Shown in pieces: positions 52,111-61,157 of a DNA stretch of 64,000 nucleotides (within the stretch, counting starts at the first letter, position 1; each line of letters opens with the position of its first letter). Both the position numbers and the translations under genes were made by a program. Source of the DNA: Verrucomicrobiota bacterium (GTDB lineage: Bacteria; Verrucomicrobiota; Verrucomicrobiia; Limisphaerales; UBA1319); the NCBI GenBank assembly GCA_022709905.1, contig JAKLHY010000002.1:62001-126000 (forward strand), given 5' to 3'. The notes under the pieces were generated by a model. The model saw only the letters and a program-made list of their open reading frames with translations. It was not told the DNA's origin and did no database searches.

Positions 52111-53976
52111 TTATTTCTTCAGCCGGTAGAACTTCTGGCCTGTCGAAGCCGCAGCCTTGTAAGGACTGGCCGCGTTTGGCACCGACGCCCAAGGTCCTGC
52201 CACCAAATCTGTTGTCGACTCCAGGATTCCTGCCCCAATCCACTCCAGGGTCGCCTGGGTCGGCGATGTCTTGGCAATGCTGGTGAAACGCGGTGAGGTG
52301 GGGTCTGGTCCTTGATCGGCAAAGTCCACCGTAATATTTGGCAAACCCTCGGCCATGATCAGGATGTAATCGACCTCGAAATTCCCCACGCCGTCAATCG
52401 ACGATCCGGTAATTCCGGCCAGTCCGCCGCGCTCGGTCCGCGTCGGGATGTAATTCCACGTCATTTGCCAGTCGGCAGGTTCCGGGGTAGTGCCATCGGC
52501 GATCCAGACTTTAGCGAAGACATCATTGGTTCCGCCGCTGGCGTCCTTTTGTTGTTTGAGCCTGAACCAGTACCACACATTGGTTTGCCAATCGAACTTG
52601 GTGCCGGGGCCCCAGGCGCGCGCGTCGTCCAACAGGCTGAAATGGCGTCCGGTGATGCTGCCATCGGTGCTGTTGCGGAAGTGCAGGCTGATGCCTTGAC
52701 TGTTGGTTCCCACGCCTACGCCAACCCCGGCGCGCGAGCCATCCACATTCCCAAACGCCACAATCCTCAGCCTCGCCAGCACTTCCTGAACATTCGTGCT
52801 GTACCCGGGGACGTCATAAAGAAGGTGGTTGGGATCCCCGGTTCGAACGCTGACACGCAACAGACCATCAGCCTGCGCATAGAAATCTCCGCCCGGGCCT
52901 GCGACTTTCCAGTTTGGATTCCGTGTGGCGCCGGTGAAGTCATCCTGGAAACCCTTGACGGTCTGCCCCAGTTCGGCGGGATTGCCTGATGGCGTGGCTG
53001 CGCCCATGAAGACGACTTGCCCCGAGCCCCCGTGGGTTAGACGCCCGTTCGAGTTAATGGTCAGGGGGAAGTTTTCCGCCAGATAAACCTCATCCTTCTG
53101 TTGTTCCGCAGTGAGTTCGGCCCATTTTTCCGGGGTTAATCCGAGGTAACGCTCGCGGTTCGCCCAGAAATACTGAATTTCCAGGTCCTGGGTTCGAGAC
53201 GCGTCGCCGTTGGGGCCCGGCCCGGTCTTGTCGTCATCGTCCAGGCCAATGTTGAAACCCATGACGTAACCATGGTCAAGTTTGTTGGTGGCTTCGGGAT
53301 CTTCAAACAGAGATTTCTTAAATCGGACCTCGAGCTTCCATCCTCCGGCAACGTTGGTTCCCACAGCGTAAACCTCATCTTCGGGTCCATATTTCCAATC
53401 GACAGCCGAAGACCATGTCTGACCGTTGATCGTCCCCGTTGCATCATCCCAGCGCGAGAACCGTCCCTCGTAATTCACATAACAATGACCGCCATATTTG
53501 TCATTGGAACTATCGGTGTTGACATCGAAGCGGTCGTTCAGGGCGTCGACGAGGATTTCGATCGAGTCATCCTTCCAAAAGGCGTCGTTCGGATCATCGG
53601 TATTGATGACGTCGTCTTTGACGTCGACGCCGACGTAGAAATAGTTGTCGTCGTGGGCAAGCCAGTAGCTGAAACTGGAGTCTTCCACGCCATTCCAGAC
53701 CCGGTCTTCGGGGTAATCCAGAATCCAGGCATTCTCGCCGGGTATGACTGTGATCGCTGTGAATCCCCCGTATTCGGTGGACGATGGATTCGCATCCAGC
53801 TGGATGGATCCGTTGGGGACTTTGGGAACGTTCAAGGTTGTTTTCACGACATCCGACCACGGTCCGGGGGACGTGGGATCGAAGCTTAGAATGTCAAAAG
53901 GCTGCGACCAAACCGGCAGGCCGGTTGCTAGACAAGCAAGGAGCACGCCCCTTGCCAAGTGGTGCTTTGAATTCAT
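52111..53976 (-). CDS. Exported CBM9-like protein with FYRLKK tail
   Basis: Exported protein of 621 residues; the signal peptide (GVLLACLATGLPVWSQ) is followed by FDILSFDPTSPGPW. Residues about 45-250 resemble a family 9 carbohydrate-binding/DOMON module: STEYGGFTAITVIPGENAW, YWLAHDDNYFYVGVDVKDD, WKDDSIEILVDALND. A LamG-like domain follows (about 340-550, DDFTGATRNPNWKVAGPGGD). The last 60 residues (SPTQATLEWIGAGILESTTD...KFYRLKK) are the shared tail module. No catalytic residues were recognised, so surface carbohydrate binding is inferred. A Fur-like box overlaps a putative promoter about 60 bp upstream. Confidence 0.78.
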   Translation of the reverse strand: MNSKHHLARGVLLACLATGLPVWSQPFDILSFDPTSPGPWSDVVKTTLNVPKVPNGSIQLDANPSSTEYGGFTAITVIPGENAWILDYPEDRVWNGVEDSSFSYWLAHDDNYFYVGVDVKDDVINTDDPNDAFWKDDSIEILVDALNDRFDVNTDSSNDKYGGHCYVNYEGRFSRWDDATGTINGQTWSSAVDWKYGPEDEVYAVGTNVAGGWKLEVRFKKSLFEDPEATNKLDHGYVMGFNIGLDDDDKTGPGPNGDASRTQDLEIQYFWANRERYLGLTPEKWAELTAEQQKDEVYLAENFPLTINSNGRLTHGGSGQVVFMGAATPSGNPAELGQTVKGFQDDFTGATRNPNWKVAGPGGDFYAQADGLLRVSVRTGDPNHLLYDVPGYSTNVQEVLARLRIVAFGNVDGSRAGVGVGVGTNSQGISLHFRNSTDGSITGRHFSLLDDARAWGPGTKFDWQTNVWYWFRLKQQKDASGGTNDVFAKVWIADGTTPEPADWQMTWNYIPTRTERGGLAGITGSSIDGVGNFEVDYILIMAEGLPNITVDFADQGPDPTSPRFTSIAKTSPTQATLEWIGAGILESTTDLVAGPWASVPNAASPYKAAASTGQKFYRLKK

Positions 53977-54027
53977 AAATTAGAATAGTGGAATCAGGTT
54001 GGAGCACAGGAAAATGTCTTACCTCGT

Positions 54028-54046
54028 TATAACGATAATCATTAAT
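54028..54046. promoter_or_regulatory. Fur-like box
   Basis: TATAACGATAATCATTAAT matches the 19-bp Fur consensus (GATAATGATAATCATTATC) at 15 positions, with an unbroken core of 11. It overlaps the -10 of a putative minus-strand promoter for the CBM9-like gene. Confidence 0.45.
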
Positions 54047-54067
54047 GAACAGAATTGACAATGTCAA
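54039..54067 (-). promoter_or_regulatory. Putative promoter of the CBM9-like exported protein gene
   Basis: On the minus strand a perfect TTGACA (54062-54067) is followed after 17 bp by TAATGA (54039-54044). The -10 is moderate. Binding of a repressor to the box at 54028-54046 would block it. Confidence 0.4.
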
Positions 54068-54285
54068 GACTGAAAAATGAGTCGGGAAATTTATTCTCCA
54101 CGCCTGTCACGTTGAAGCCGGCAGATGACGTTGCCCCGCAAACCGACTGTGGAACGGAGGTTCATTTACGGATTGATCTCCGGATTGATCCCTGGGGGCG
54201 TGTCCCCAATTCGGTTGGATGAGATTGGATCTGATCAAGCTTGCCCTTAAGCTCATCCCAGACATAATTAGCCCGGCAAATCCGA

Positions 54286-57200
54286 GTGAAGGCCGAGCGT
54301 TACGAACGAATATCCGGAGGGATCATCCTGGCGTTTAACCGCATGATAGGCAGCGGTCTGCTCGTAATGATCTCTGGTGGAGTTCATGATCTGCCGGCAG
54401 GCGATCCATCCGCCCGGACATTTGGCCTCCCCCCAGATTCTTCTGTTGCGGAGATTCAATCCATTCCGCTCAATCGCCGGTCCCCACCGGATGGTTCAAC
54501 CCCTTTTACGCGGCTGGCACCGCAGCAAACCGGGATTGATCTTGTTCATGAGTTCCCAGCGTCGGGCTCTTTTGCGTTGCTGCAGGACCAAGGGGCCGGC
54601 GCGGGTGTGTGCGTCGGCGATTTCGACGGCGACGGACTCCCGGATATCTTCGTGACTAATTACGATCGTGGCAATCGGCTTTACCGAAATCTGGGTGGCT
54701 GGCGATTCGAGGATGTTGCCCGTCGGTCCGGTGTTGCCGCCATTGGCCGGTGGTGCGGAGGCGCGACCACTGTGGACTTGGATAACGACGGCGACCTGGA
54801 CCTCTGGGTGGGGGTATTCAACGGGCCCAACCTGCTTTATATCAATGACGGCAAAGGGAATTTCCGGGAGGAAGCTCGGCCACGGGGGCTGGATTATTCC
54901 GGCGCCAGTGTTATGACGGCTTTCGGAGACTACGACCTTGACGGCGCCCTGGACGCTTACCTTGTCACCCACCGCTTGAGTATCGGGTCCGATTTCCGAT
55001 TGCCTCGTAATTCGCGCGAGACCGTCGCACGCGCCATCGTTCAATTCGGGCAGGATCAGCAGCCCAGTCTGAATCTCCAATACCAGGACCTGTTCGGATT
55101 GATCGACAAAGGCAATCGCCGGATTGAACTGTATATTGCAGGCCAACGGGATCATTTATGGCGGAATCTCGGCCAGGGCGTCTTCACAAACCAGACTCTC
55201 CAGTCGGGGATTGGGGGCCATGACATCGGTTTGGCCGCCACCTGGTGGGATTACAACCAGGATCGTCGGCCCGATATCTATGTTAGCAACGATTACAAAG
55301 GACCGGACAGGCTTTATCGCAACCTGGGAAACGGCGCCTTCGAGGATGTTGCGCGGGTCGTTTTACCTCATGTTCCCTGGTCTTCGATGGGCGCAGATGC
55401 CGCCGATATCAATAATGACGGACGGATTGATTTTCTCGCCGCCGAGATGGCTGGCTCGACACGGCATCGCCGCATGATGATACTCGATGATCTCGGCGAA
55501 CGTTGGTTCCTTGAAACCTCAGTGCCTCGCCAATATCCGCGCAATGCCCTATACCTCGCAACGGGCACCGAGAGGATCCTGGAAGTGGCCTGGCTGACCG
55601 GCCTGGCGGCGACCGACTGGACGTGGTCACCGAAGTTTGCGGACCTTGACAATGACGGGTGGGTGGACTTGTTCATAGCCAACGGGATGTCCCGTGATTT
55701 TCTCAATGCCGATCTCCTGGGGCGCATGCGGGAGCGGGGTCATCCCGGCTGGCTGAAAATGCCAATGCTCCGGGAGCCGAACCTGGCTTATCGGAACCTG
55801 GGTGATTTGCGATTCGAAAACGTCGGTCAATCCTGGGGCTTGGATCAGGTCTCTGTCAGCTACGGAGCGGCGGTTGCCGATCTGGATCGCGACGGCGATC
55901 TGGATTTAATCGTCATGAATCTGGGGGAATCGGTTTCTCTGTTTCGCAATGATTTTACTTCAGGGAACCGGGTGTTAATTCGGTTGGTTGGTAGACGCAG
56001 CAACTCCTGGGGACTGCATGCCAGAGTGCGCGTTGAGACCACGACGGGTCTTCAGACACGGGAGTTGGGATCTGCCAGCGGTTTCATGTCTGCCAACGAA
56101 TTCCTGGTGCATTTTGGCCTCGGTGACAGCAAAGCGATCCGTCGGCTCTCGATCCTGTGGCCGAGTGGACATGAACAGCAGTTCGACAACCTTGAAGTCA
56201 ATCGATTCCTTACCATCACCGAGCCTGCCTCTCCGCCTCCTCCACGACAAATGCTTCAGCCCAAAAAGACTTACTTGCGTTTGGCCAACGGGCTTCGAGG
56301 GGTTCGTCATCGGGAACAGGCTTTTGACGATTACCAGCGCGAGCCGCTTCTGCCGTGGAAACTCTCCCAAGTTGGCCCCGGTTTAGCTGTCGGTGATGTC
56401 GATGGCGATGGTGCTGAGGACCTTTATTTGGGTGGGGCCGCGGGATTCAGTGGGCAACTCTGTCATCGGCAATCCGATGGGCGCTTTCGGATCAGTGATC
56501 AGCCCTGTTTTAAGCAGGACCAAGCCAGCGAGGACATGGGTGCGCTCTTTTTTGATGCTGATGGGGATGAAGATGCTGATCTTTATGTGGTCTCCGGCGG
56601 AGTCGAATGCGCCCCCGGCGATGCCCTGTTGCGCGATCGCCTCTACTTGAACGATGGCAAAGGCATCTTCCGCAAGGCTCCCGATGGTCTTCTGCCGGAC
56701 ATACGGGACTCCGGTAGCGTTGTGGTTGCCGCTGATTTTGATCGCGACGGCGACCTCGACCTTTTTATAGGCGGCCGGTGCGTTCCGGGGAGTTATCCGC
56801 TTCCAGCCAACAGTCGGCTTTTGCGGAATGAAGATGGCCGGTTTGCCGACAGGACCGACGAGCTTGCCGCCGCTCTCAGACTATCGGGCCTCGTCACTGG
56901 TGCGGTGTGGTCCGATGTGAACGATGATGGCTGGAATGATCTTCTCATAACGCACGAATGGGGACCGATCAAGCTCATGCTCAATGAACAAGGACACCTC
57001 GTAGATCGCACCCGGGTAGCCGGCCTCGCCGAACGCTCAGGGTGGTGGACCGGAATCGCCGCTGGTGACATCGATGGGGACGGAGACGTCGACTTCGTGG
57101 CGGGAAACTTCGGGCTCAATACCCGATACGCCTCAACCCCTGATCCTCAGATCACCGCTTTCCTTGGTGAATTCGACGATTCCGGACGATCCCATTTCAT

Positions 57201-58026
57201 CGAGGCAATTCGCGAGGGCGAGCCTCTGTATCCGCTGCGCAGCCTGAACACCCTTGCCGCGGCATTGCCCAGTCTGACCGACCGTTTTACTTCGGCCGCG
57301 CCTTTTGCCGACGCGCCCCTCACTGATATCTTCGCAAAACCTCAATTACAGGCTGCCAAACGCTTCACGGCAAACACATTCGAATCCAGTGTCCTGATCA
57401 ACAACGGCCGGGGCCAATTCGCGTTCCGATCCTTGCCACGGCTGGCGCAAACATCTCCGGTCTTCGGTTTGGCCCTGACTGATATGGACGCAGACGGCCA
57501 CTTGGATCTTGTCTTGGTGCAGAACTTCTTCAGCCCTCAGCCCGAGACTGGCCGGATGGATGGTGGCCTGAGCCTACTGCTTCAAGGTAACGGCGACGGA
57601 ACCTTTACTCCCATTTGGCCCGACGAAAGCGGCCTTATCGTTCCCGGTGATGCCAAGTCCCTCGTTACCACCGACCTGAACGACGATGGGCGTACAGATT
57701 TTGTCATCGGCCTGAATGACGACGAACCGATGGTTTTTGAAAATCAAATTCCTGAGCGGAACCGAAGGCTGAACCTCGATCTCCATGGAAAATCGGGGAA
57801 TCCCAATGGCATCGGCGCCCGTGCAAAACTCACCCTGGCAACGGGCTCCGTCCATGTCGCCGAGATTTACTCCGGGAGCGGTTACCTTTCCCAGTCTAGC
57901 CCGCGAATCCGCTTGAGTCTTGGTCCGGCCGATCGCCCCGCACTCTTGGAGGTCCGGTGGGCCAGTGGACGCCGAACCCAACTGACTCTCCCTTCAGGCC
58001 AAACAACGATCCGCATCCAGGAATAA
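54286..58026 (+). CDS. Large exported FG-GAP/VCBS repeat protein with two UnbV-like domains (CRTAC1-like)
   Basis: Surface or secreted protein of 1246 residues. A hydrophobic N-terminal region (LLVMISGGVHDL) acts as signal; the start is a GTG at 54286, with an ATG at 54343 as alternative. Calcium-binding FG-GAP repeats recur: VGDFDGDGLPDIFVTNYD, DLDNDGDLDLWVG, DLDRDGDLDLIVMN, DFDRDGDLDLFIGG and DIDGDGDVDFVAGNFG. An ASPIC/UnbV domain lies at about 560-645, then a second FG-GAP series and a second UnbV-like domain at the C-terminus (RRLNLDLHGKSGNPNGIGARAKLT...). The protein is thus an internal duplication of the CRTAC1 architecture. Its function is unknown. Confidence 0.9.
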   Translation: MKAERYERISGGIILAFNRMIGSGLLVMISGGVHDLPAGDPSARTFGLPPDSSVAEIQSIPLNRRSPPDGSTPFTRLAPQQTGIDLVHEFPASGSFALLQDQGAGAGVCVGDFDGDGLPDIFVTNYDRGNRLYRNLGGWRFEDVARRSGVAAIGRWCGGATTVDLDNDGDLDLWVGVFNGPNLLYINDGKGNFREEARPRGLDYSGASVMTAFGDYDLDGALDAYLVTHRLSIGSDFRLPRNSRETVARAIVQFGQDQQPSLNLQYQDLFGLIDKGNRRIELYIAGQRDHLWRNLGQGVFTNQTLQSGIGGHDIGLAATWWDYNQDRRPDIYVSNDYKGPDRLYRNLGNGAFEDVARVVLPHVPWSSMGADAADINNDGRIDFLAAEMAGSTRHRRMMILDDLGERWFLETSVPRQYPRNALYLATGTERILEVAWLTGLAATDWTWSPKFADLDNDGWVDLFIANGMSRDFLNADLLGRMRERGHPGWLKMPMLREPNLAYRNLGDLRFENVGQSWGLDQVSVSYGAAVADLDRDGDLDLIVMNLGESVSLFRNDFTSGNRVLIRLVGRRSNSWGLHARVRVETTTGLQTRELGSASGFMSANEFLVHFGLGDSKAIRRLSILWPSGHEQQFDNLEVNRFLTITEPASPPPPRQMLQPKKTYLRLANGLRGVRHREQAFDDYQREPLLPWKLSQVGPGLAVGDVDGDGAEDLYLGGAAGFSGQLCHRQSDGRFRISDQPCFKQDQASEDMGALFFDADGDEDADLYVVSGGVECAPGDALLRDRLYLNDGKGIFRKAPDGLLPDIRDSGSVVVAADFDRDGDLDLFIGGRCVPGSYPLPANSRLLRNEDGRFADRTDELAAALRLSGLVTGAVWSDVNDDGWNDLLITHEWGPIKLMLNEQGHLVDRTRVAGLAERSGWWTGIAAGDIDGDGDVDFVAGNFGLNTRYASTPDPQITAFLGEFDDSGRSHFIEAIREGEPLYPLRSLNTLAAALPSLTDRFTSAAPFADAPLTDIFAKPQLQAAKRFTANTFESSVLINNGRGQFAFRSLPRLAQTSPVFGLALTDMDADGHLDLVLVQNFFSPQPETGRMDGGLSLLLQGNGDGTFTPIWPDESGLIVPGDAKSLVTTDLNDDGRTDFVIGLNDDEPMVFENQIPERNRRLNLDLHGKSGNPNGIGARAKLTLATGSVHVAEIYSGSGYLSQSSPRIRLSLGPADRPALLEVRWASGRRTQLTLPSGQTTIRIQE

Positions 58027-58138
58027 GGCCGGATGGGATAATTTTTTGGAAAAACATTGACCGCTGGCGGTCTTGTCCGGTTTGCTGATTGTGTTCCCGA
58101 CACGAACCCCAGAAGGGCGGTCCTCGCTCGGATGCGTT

Positions 58139-59491
58139 ATGACGAATCAGGTCTCGAAACTTAAAGGCCAGTGGATGGTGTTGACCGCCGCGTTTTTGGG
58201 CTGGTTGTTTGATGGTTATGAAATGGGGCTCTTCCCCGTCGTGGCTAGGCCGGCTTTGAAGGATTTGCTGGGTGCGGCGGGCGACGAGCAAGTCGGCCAA
58301 TGGATGGGCGTGATTACGGCGTGTTTCCTTTTAGGCGCTGCGATGGGAGGATTGGTGTTTGGCTGGCTCGGCGATCGGATTGGCCGTGTTAAAGCCATGG
58401 CCTCGAGCATCCTGGTCTATTCGTTGGTTACGGGCCTGGGGTATTTCGCCCAAACTCCAACCCATCTGGGTATGGTGCGGTTTGTTTCCGCTCTTGGCAT
58501 GGGAGGGCAATGGGCCCTCGGCGTGGCGCTTGTGATGGAATGTTGGCCGGAGAAATGGCGTCCCATGTTGGCCGGCGCCATGGGGGCTGCCTCGAACGTC
58601 GGTTTTCTTTTGGTGGGTGTCACCGCCAGCCTCCATCATGTCACCCCGGAATCTTGGCGCTGGATGATGGTGGTCGCCGCGATGCCCGCCTTTCTGGTGG
58701 TTTTCATCATGGTGGCTGTGCCTGAATCCGAGCGGTGGAAAAAATCGGTCCAGACATCCAAAAGCAAGCCGGTCAAGGAGGTTTTCTCCCGGGGCTTGCG
58801 AAGAAATACCTTATTGGCGATTGCTTTTGCATCCGTGGCTTTGATTGGCACCTGGGGCTCTGTGCAATGGCTCCCTTTGTGGGCCAATCAAATGGTCTCG
58901 GATAAGGGATTCGCCGAGTTGCGACAGGCGCATCCCGAATGGTATCCGGCTGATTCGACCTCTCTTACGGCTGGCCAAAACGAAGCCAGAATGGAACAGG
59001 AGATGTCTGTGAAAAAACAAGCGGGCCAAGCGACCGCCAATATCCAGATGATTCAAGGGATCGGCGCCATTGTGGGCACCTTCCTGGCTCCCCTGATGGG
59101 CGCCCGATTGGGGCGTCGACCAGCCTACTTCCTGCTCTGCCTTGCCTCGCTTGCTGTTTGCGGCTTTGTCTTTCGAACGGTTCACACCTACAACGGCCTG
59201 TTCCTGGTCTGGGGCTTGATCATCAGCGCTACCACGGCCTCTTTCTACGGCTGGTTTCCGCTCTATTTCCCCGAACTGTTCCCAACCCGGGTCCGGGCTA
59301 CCGGCCAGGGACTGAGCTTCAACTTCGGCCGGGTCTTTGCTGCTCTTGGCGCTTTTTTGCAGGGCCAATTAGTGGCCGCCTTTGATGGCAGCTACGCCCA
59401 GGCCGGGGCTATTGTGACGCTGGTTTACCTGGTTGGCATGGTCCTGATCTGGCTGGCCCCGGAAACCAAAGGCAAACCTCTGCCCGAATAA
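58139..59491 (+). CDS. MFS transporter (sugar/aromatic-acid symporter-like)
   Basis: Twelve-helix permease. TM1 has FLGWLFDGYEMGLFPVVARPAL with an acidic Asp-Gly pair. The A-motif is GGLVFGWLGDRIGRVKAM and TM4-5 has MGGQWALGVALVMECWP. A cytoplasmic loop links TM6 and TM7 (SERWKKSVQTSKSKPVKEVF), and a polar stretch around residues 265-310 precedes TM8. FPTRVRATGQGLSFNFGR is the familiar RxxxxG segment before TM11. The ATG at 58139 is preferred over a TTG at 58073. It resembles the protein encoded at 9667. The substrate is unknown. It follows the FG-GAP gene by 112 bp. Confidence 0.92.
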   Translation: MTNQVSKLKGQWMVLTAAFLGWLFDGYEMGLFPVVARPALKDLLGAAGDEQVGQWMGVITACFLLGAAMGGLVFGWLGDRIGRVKAMASSILVYSLVTGLGYFAQTPTHLGMVRFVSALGMGGQWALGVALVMECWPEKWRPMLAGAMGAASNVGFLLVGVTASLHHVTPESWRWMMVVAAMPAFLVVFIMVAVPESERWKKSVQTSKSKPVKEVFSRGLRRNTLLAIAFASVALIGTWGSVQWLPLWANQMVSDKGFAELRQAHPEWYPADSTSLTAGQNEARMEQEMSVKKQAGQATANIQMIQGIGAIVGTFLAPLMGARLGRRPAYFLLCLASLAVCGFVFRTVHTYNGLFLVWGLIISATTASFYGWFPLYFPELFPTRVRATGQGLSFNFGRVFAALGAFLQGQLVAAFDGSYAQAGAIVTLVYLVGMVLIWLAPETKGKPLPE

Positions 59492-59545
59492 TCCCCGAAT
59501 CCTCCTTTCGAATCACGGCATTGCTCCCGAAGGCAGCCTCCACGC

Positions 59546-59587
59546 CGGGACAGATTTTTGTCGCACCTGCAACATGAATTTGTCCCG
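59546..59587 (+). terminator. Inverted repeat between the MFS gene and thiH
   Basis: CGGGACAGATTT and GAATTTGTCCCG form a stem matching at 10 of 12 positions around a 19-nt loop, about 55 bp after the MFS stop. There is no T-run. It could terminate the MFS transcript or lie in the thiH leader. Confidence 0.35.
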
Positions 59588-59668
59588 AGGGTGGATGGTT
59601 TCGGAAAGTGGGGAAGGCAGATTTTATCTCTTTCTTGTGAAGGCGCGGGCTTCTGTTAAGCTACGGTT

Positions 59669-60943
59669 ATGAGTTTTTTGTCGGTATTCGAGCGGCTGCC
59701 GATGGAGCGGTTGCGGGAGTTGAGTCTGATGGCGACCGAGAGCCAGGTGAGATCGGTTCTGGCGAGAAGCCGGCTGGGCTTGGATGATTTTGCGGTATTG
59801 ATATCCCCCGTGGCGGGGGCCAGTTTGGAGACCATGGGACAACGGTCGCGCGCTTTGACCCAGCAAAGATTTGGCAAGGTCATCCGGATGTTTGCGCCGC
59901 TGTATCTGTCGAATGAATGTGTTAACAACTGCAAATATTGCGGTTTTTCGCGGGACAATCCGATTTTGCGGGTGACGCTTTCGGTGGAGGAAGTGATGGC
60001 CGAGGCTCGGAGCATTCAGGCGCAGGGCTTTCGAAATTTGCTTTTGGTGGCGGGGGAGCAACCCCGCTTTGTTTCGGCGTCTTACCTGGAAGACTGCGTT
60101 CGGGTGTTGCATCCACTGTTTCCGAGCATCAGCCTGGAGATAGGCCCGTTGGGAACCGAGGATTACCGGCGGTTGGTGGAATCGGGGGCAGAAGGCCTGG
60201 TTGTTTACCAGGAAACCTACAACCGCAAGGTTTATGAGGATCTGCACACCTCAGGGCCCAAACGGGATTTTGCGGGACGATTGGAGGTGCCGGAGCGCGC
60301 TTATGGGGCGGGGATGCGTCGTCTGGGGATTGGCGCGCTGCTGGGGCTGGCGGACTGGCGTCAGGAGATGATCTGTCTGGCGGCGCACGCCCAGTATCTG
60401 CAGCGGCATTGCTGGAAGGCCTACCTGACGATCTCACTGCCCCGGATGCGACCCCATGCAGGCGGTTACGAACCCCGGCACGTTCTGAGTGACCGGGAAC
60501 TGGCCCAGGTGGTCTGCGCCCTGCGATTGATGTTTCCGGATGTGGGCCTGGTGCTTTCAACTCGCGAGAGATCGGTGTTGCGGGATGGGTTGGTTCCCTT
60601 GGGCATTACCATGATCAGCGCGGGCAGTCACACCGAGCCCGGCGGCTATACTGGAGCGGGTCAGGGCAAGCTGCATCTGACTCAAAGAGGGAAGGTTGTG
60701 CCCCTGGCAACGGATGCCGCCGAATACGCGGCTGTGGCCGGATTAACCTCCGCGAATGCGACGGTGCAGTTTGAAATTGCGGATCAGCGTTCCTCGGCCG
60801 AGGTGGCCGATCATTTGCGGCGCATGGGCTATGAACCGGTTTGGAAAGATTGGGATCTGGCTCTTGGGGCCGAGGTTCCCGAGCCAGAAGACCTGGTTGT
60901 TCCGGCCTGCAACACCCACCCAACATGCAACGCGACATCGTAA
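59669..60943 (+). CDS. thiH: 2-iminoacetate synthase ThiH (radical SAM)
   Basis: Cleaves tyrosine to dehydroglycine (2-iminoacetate) and p-cresol for the thiazole half of thiamine. The radical SAM cluster motif C-x3-C-x2-C is Cys84, Cys88 and Cys91 (NECVNNCKYCGFSRDN). The following RVTLSVEEVMAEA, GEQPRFVSASYLEDCV, YQETYNRKVYEDLH and the ISAGSHTEPGGY segment are typical. Length is 424 residues, slightly longer than the usual 370-380 because of a C-terminal extension. The ThiS gene starts 19 bp before its stop, so the two are coupled. No thiG, thiF or thiE is present in the window. I find no TPP riboswitch in the leader. Confidence 0.94.
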   Translation: MSFLSVFERLPMERLRELSLMATESQVRSVLARSRLGLDDFAVLISPVAGASLETMGQRSRALTQQRFGKVIRMFAPLYLSNECVNNCKYCGFSRDNPILRVTLSVEEVMAEARSIQAQGFRNLLLVAGEQPRFVSASYLEDCVRVLHPLFPSISLEIGPLGTEDYRRLVESGAEGLVVYQETYNRKVYEDLHTSGPKRDFAGRLEVPERAYGAGMRRLGIGALLGLADWRQEMICLAAHAQYLQRHCWKAYLTISLPRMRPHAGGYEPRHVLSDRELAQVVCALRLMFPDVGLVLSTRERSVLRDGLVPLGITMISAGSHTEPGGYTGAGQGKLHLTQRGKVVPLATDAAEYAAVAGLTSANATVQFEIADQRSSAEVADHLRRMGYEPVWKDWDLALGAEVPEPEDLVVPACNTHPTCNATS

Positions 60944-61134
60944 TTGCCAACGGCAAGCCGGTGCAGGCTCTGGTGCCCTGCACCTTGGAGCATTTTCTGA
61001 CACAGCAGAATCTTCAGGTTCGATGTGTTGTGGTGGAGCATAATGGTGAGGCGGTCGCGCCTTCGGACTTCGCACAGCGCCAAGTCAAGGCCGGGGATCG
61101 CCTTGAAATCGTTCGCGTGGTGGCCGGCGGATAG
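60925..61134 (+). CDS. thiS: Sulfur carrier protein ThiS
   Basis: Ubiquitin-like sulfur carrier of 69 residues, which delivers sulfur to thiazole synthase as a C-terminal thiocarboxylate. The ATG at 60925 overlaps the end of thiH. The sequence begins MQRDIVIANGKPVQALVPCT, contains the VVVEHNGEAVAPSDF strand typical of ThiS and ends VRVVAGG with the required Gly-Gly. No other start is needed; the upstream extension of the frame lies inside thiH. Confidence 0.93.
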   Translation: MQRDIVIANGKPVQALVPCTLEHFLTQQNLQVRCVVVEHNGEAVAPSDFAQRQVKAGDRLEIVRVVAGG

Positions 61135-61157
61135 AGCCGCATCTTCGACCGTTGGCT

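Larger units (their letters stand above)
53977..54285. other. Divergent intergenic region with promoter and Fur-like box
   Basis: Lies between the CBM9-like gene (minus) and the FG-GAP gene (plus). It holds the Fur-like box and minus-strand promoter candidate at 54028-54067. The remainder shows no motif I can support. Confidence 0.5.

Noticed and set aside
59492..59668. TPP riboswitch upstream of thiH
   Set aside because: The conserved CUGAGA and ACCUGA-type segments are absent; only a simple inverted repeat is present.
60841..60924. N-terminal extension of the ThiS frame
   Set aside because: ThiS proteins are about 66-70 residues; the internal ATG at 60925 fits this length, and the extension lies inside thiH.
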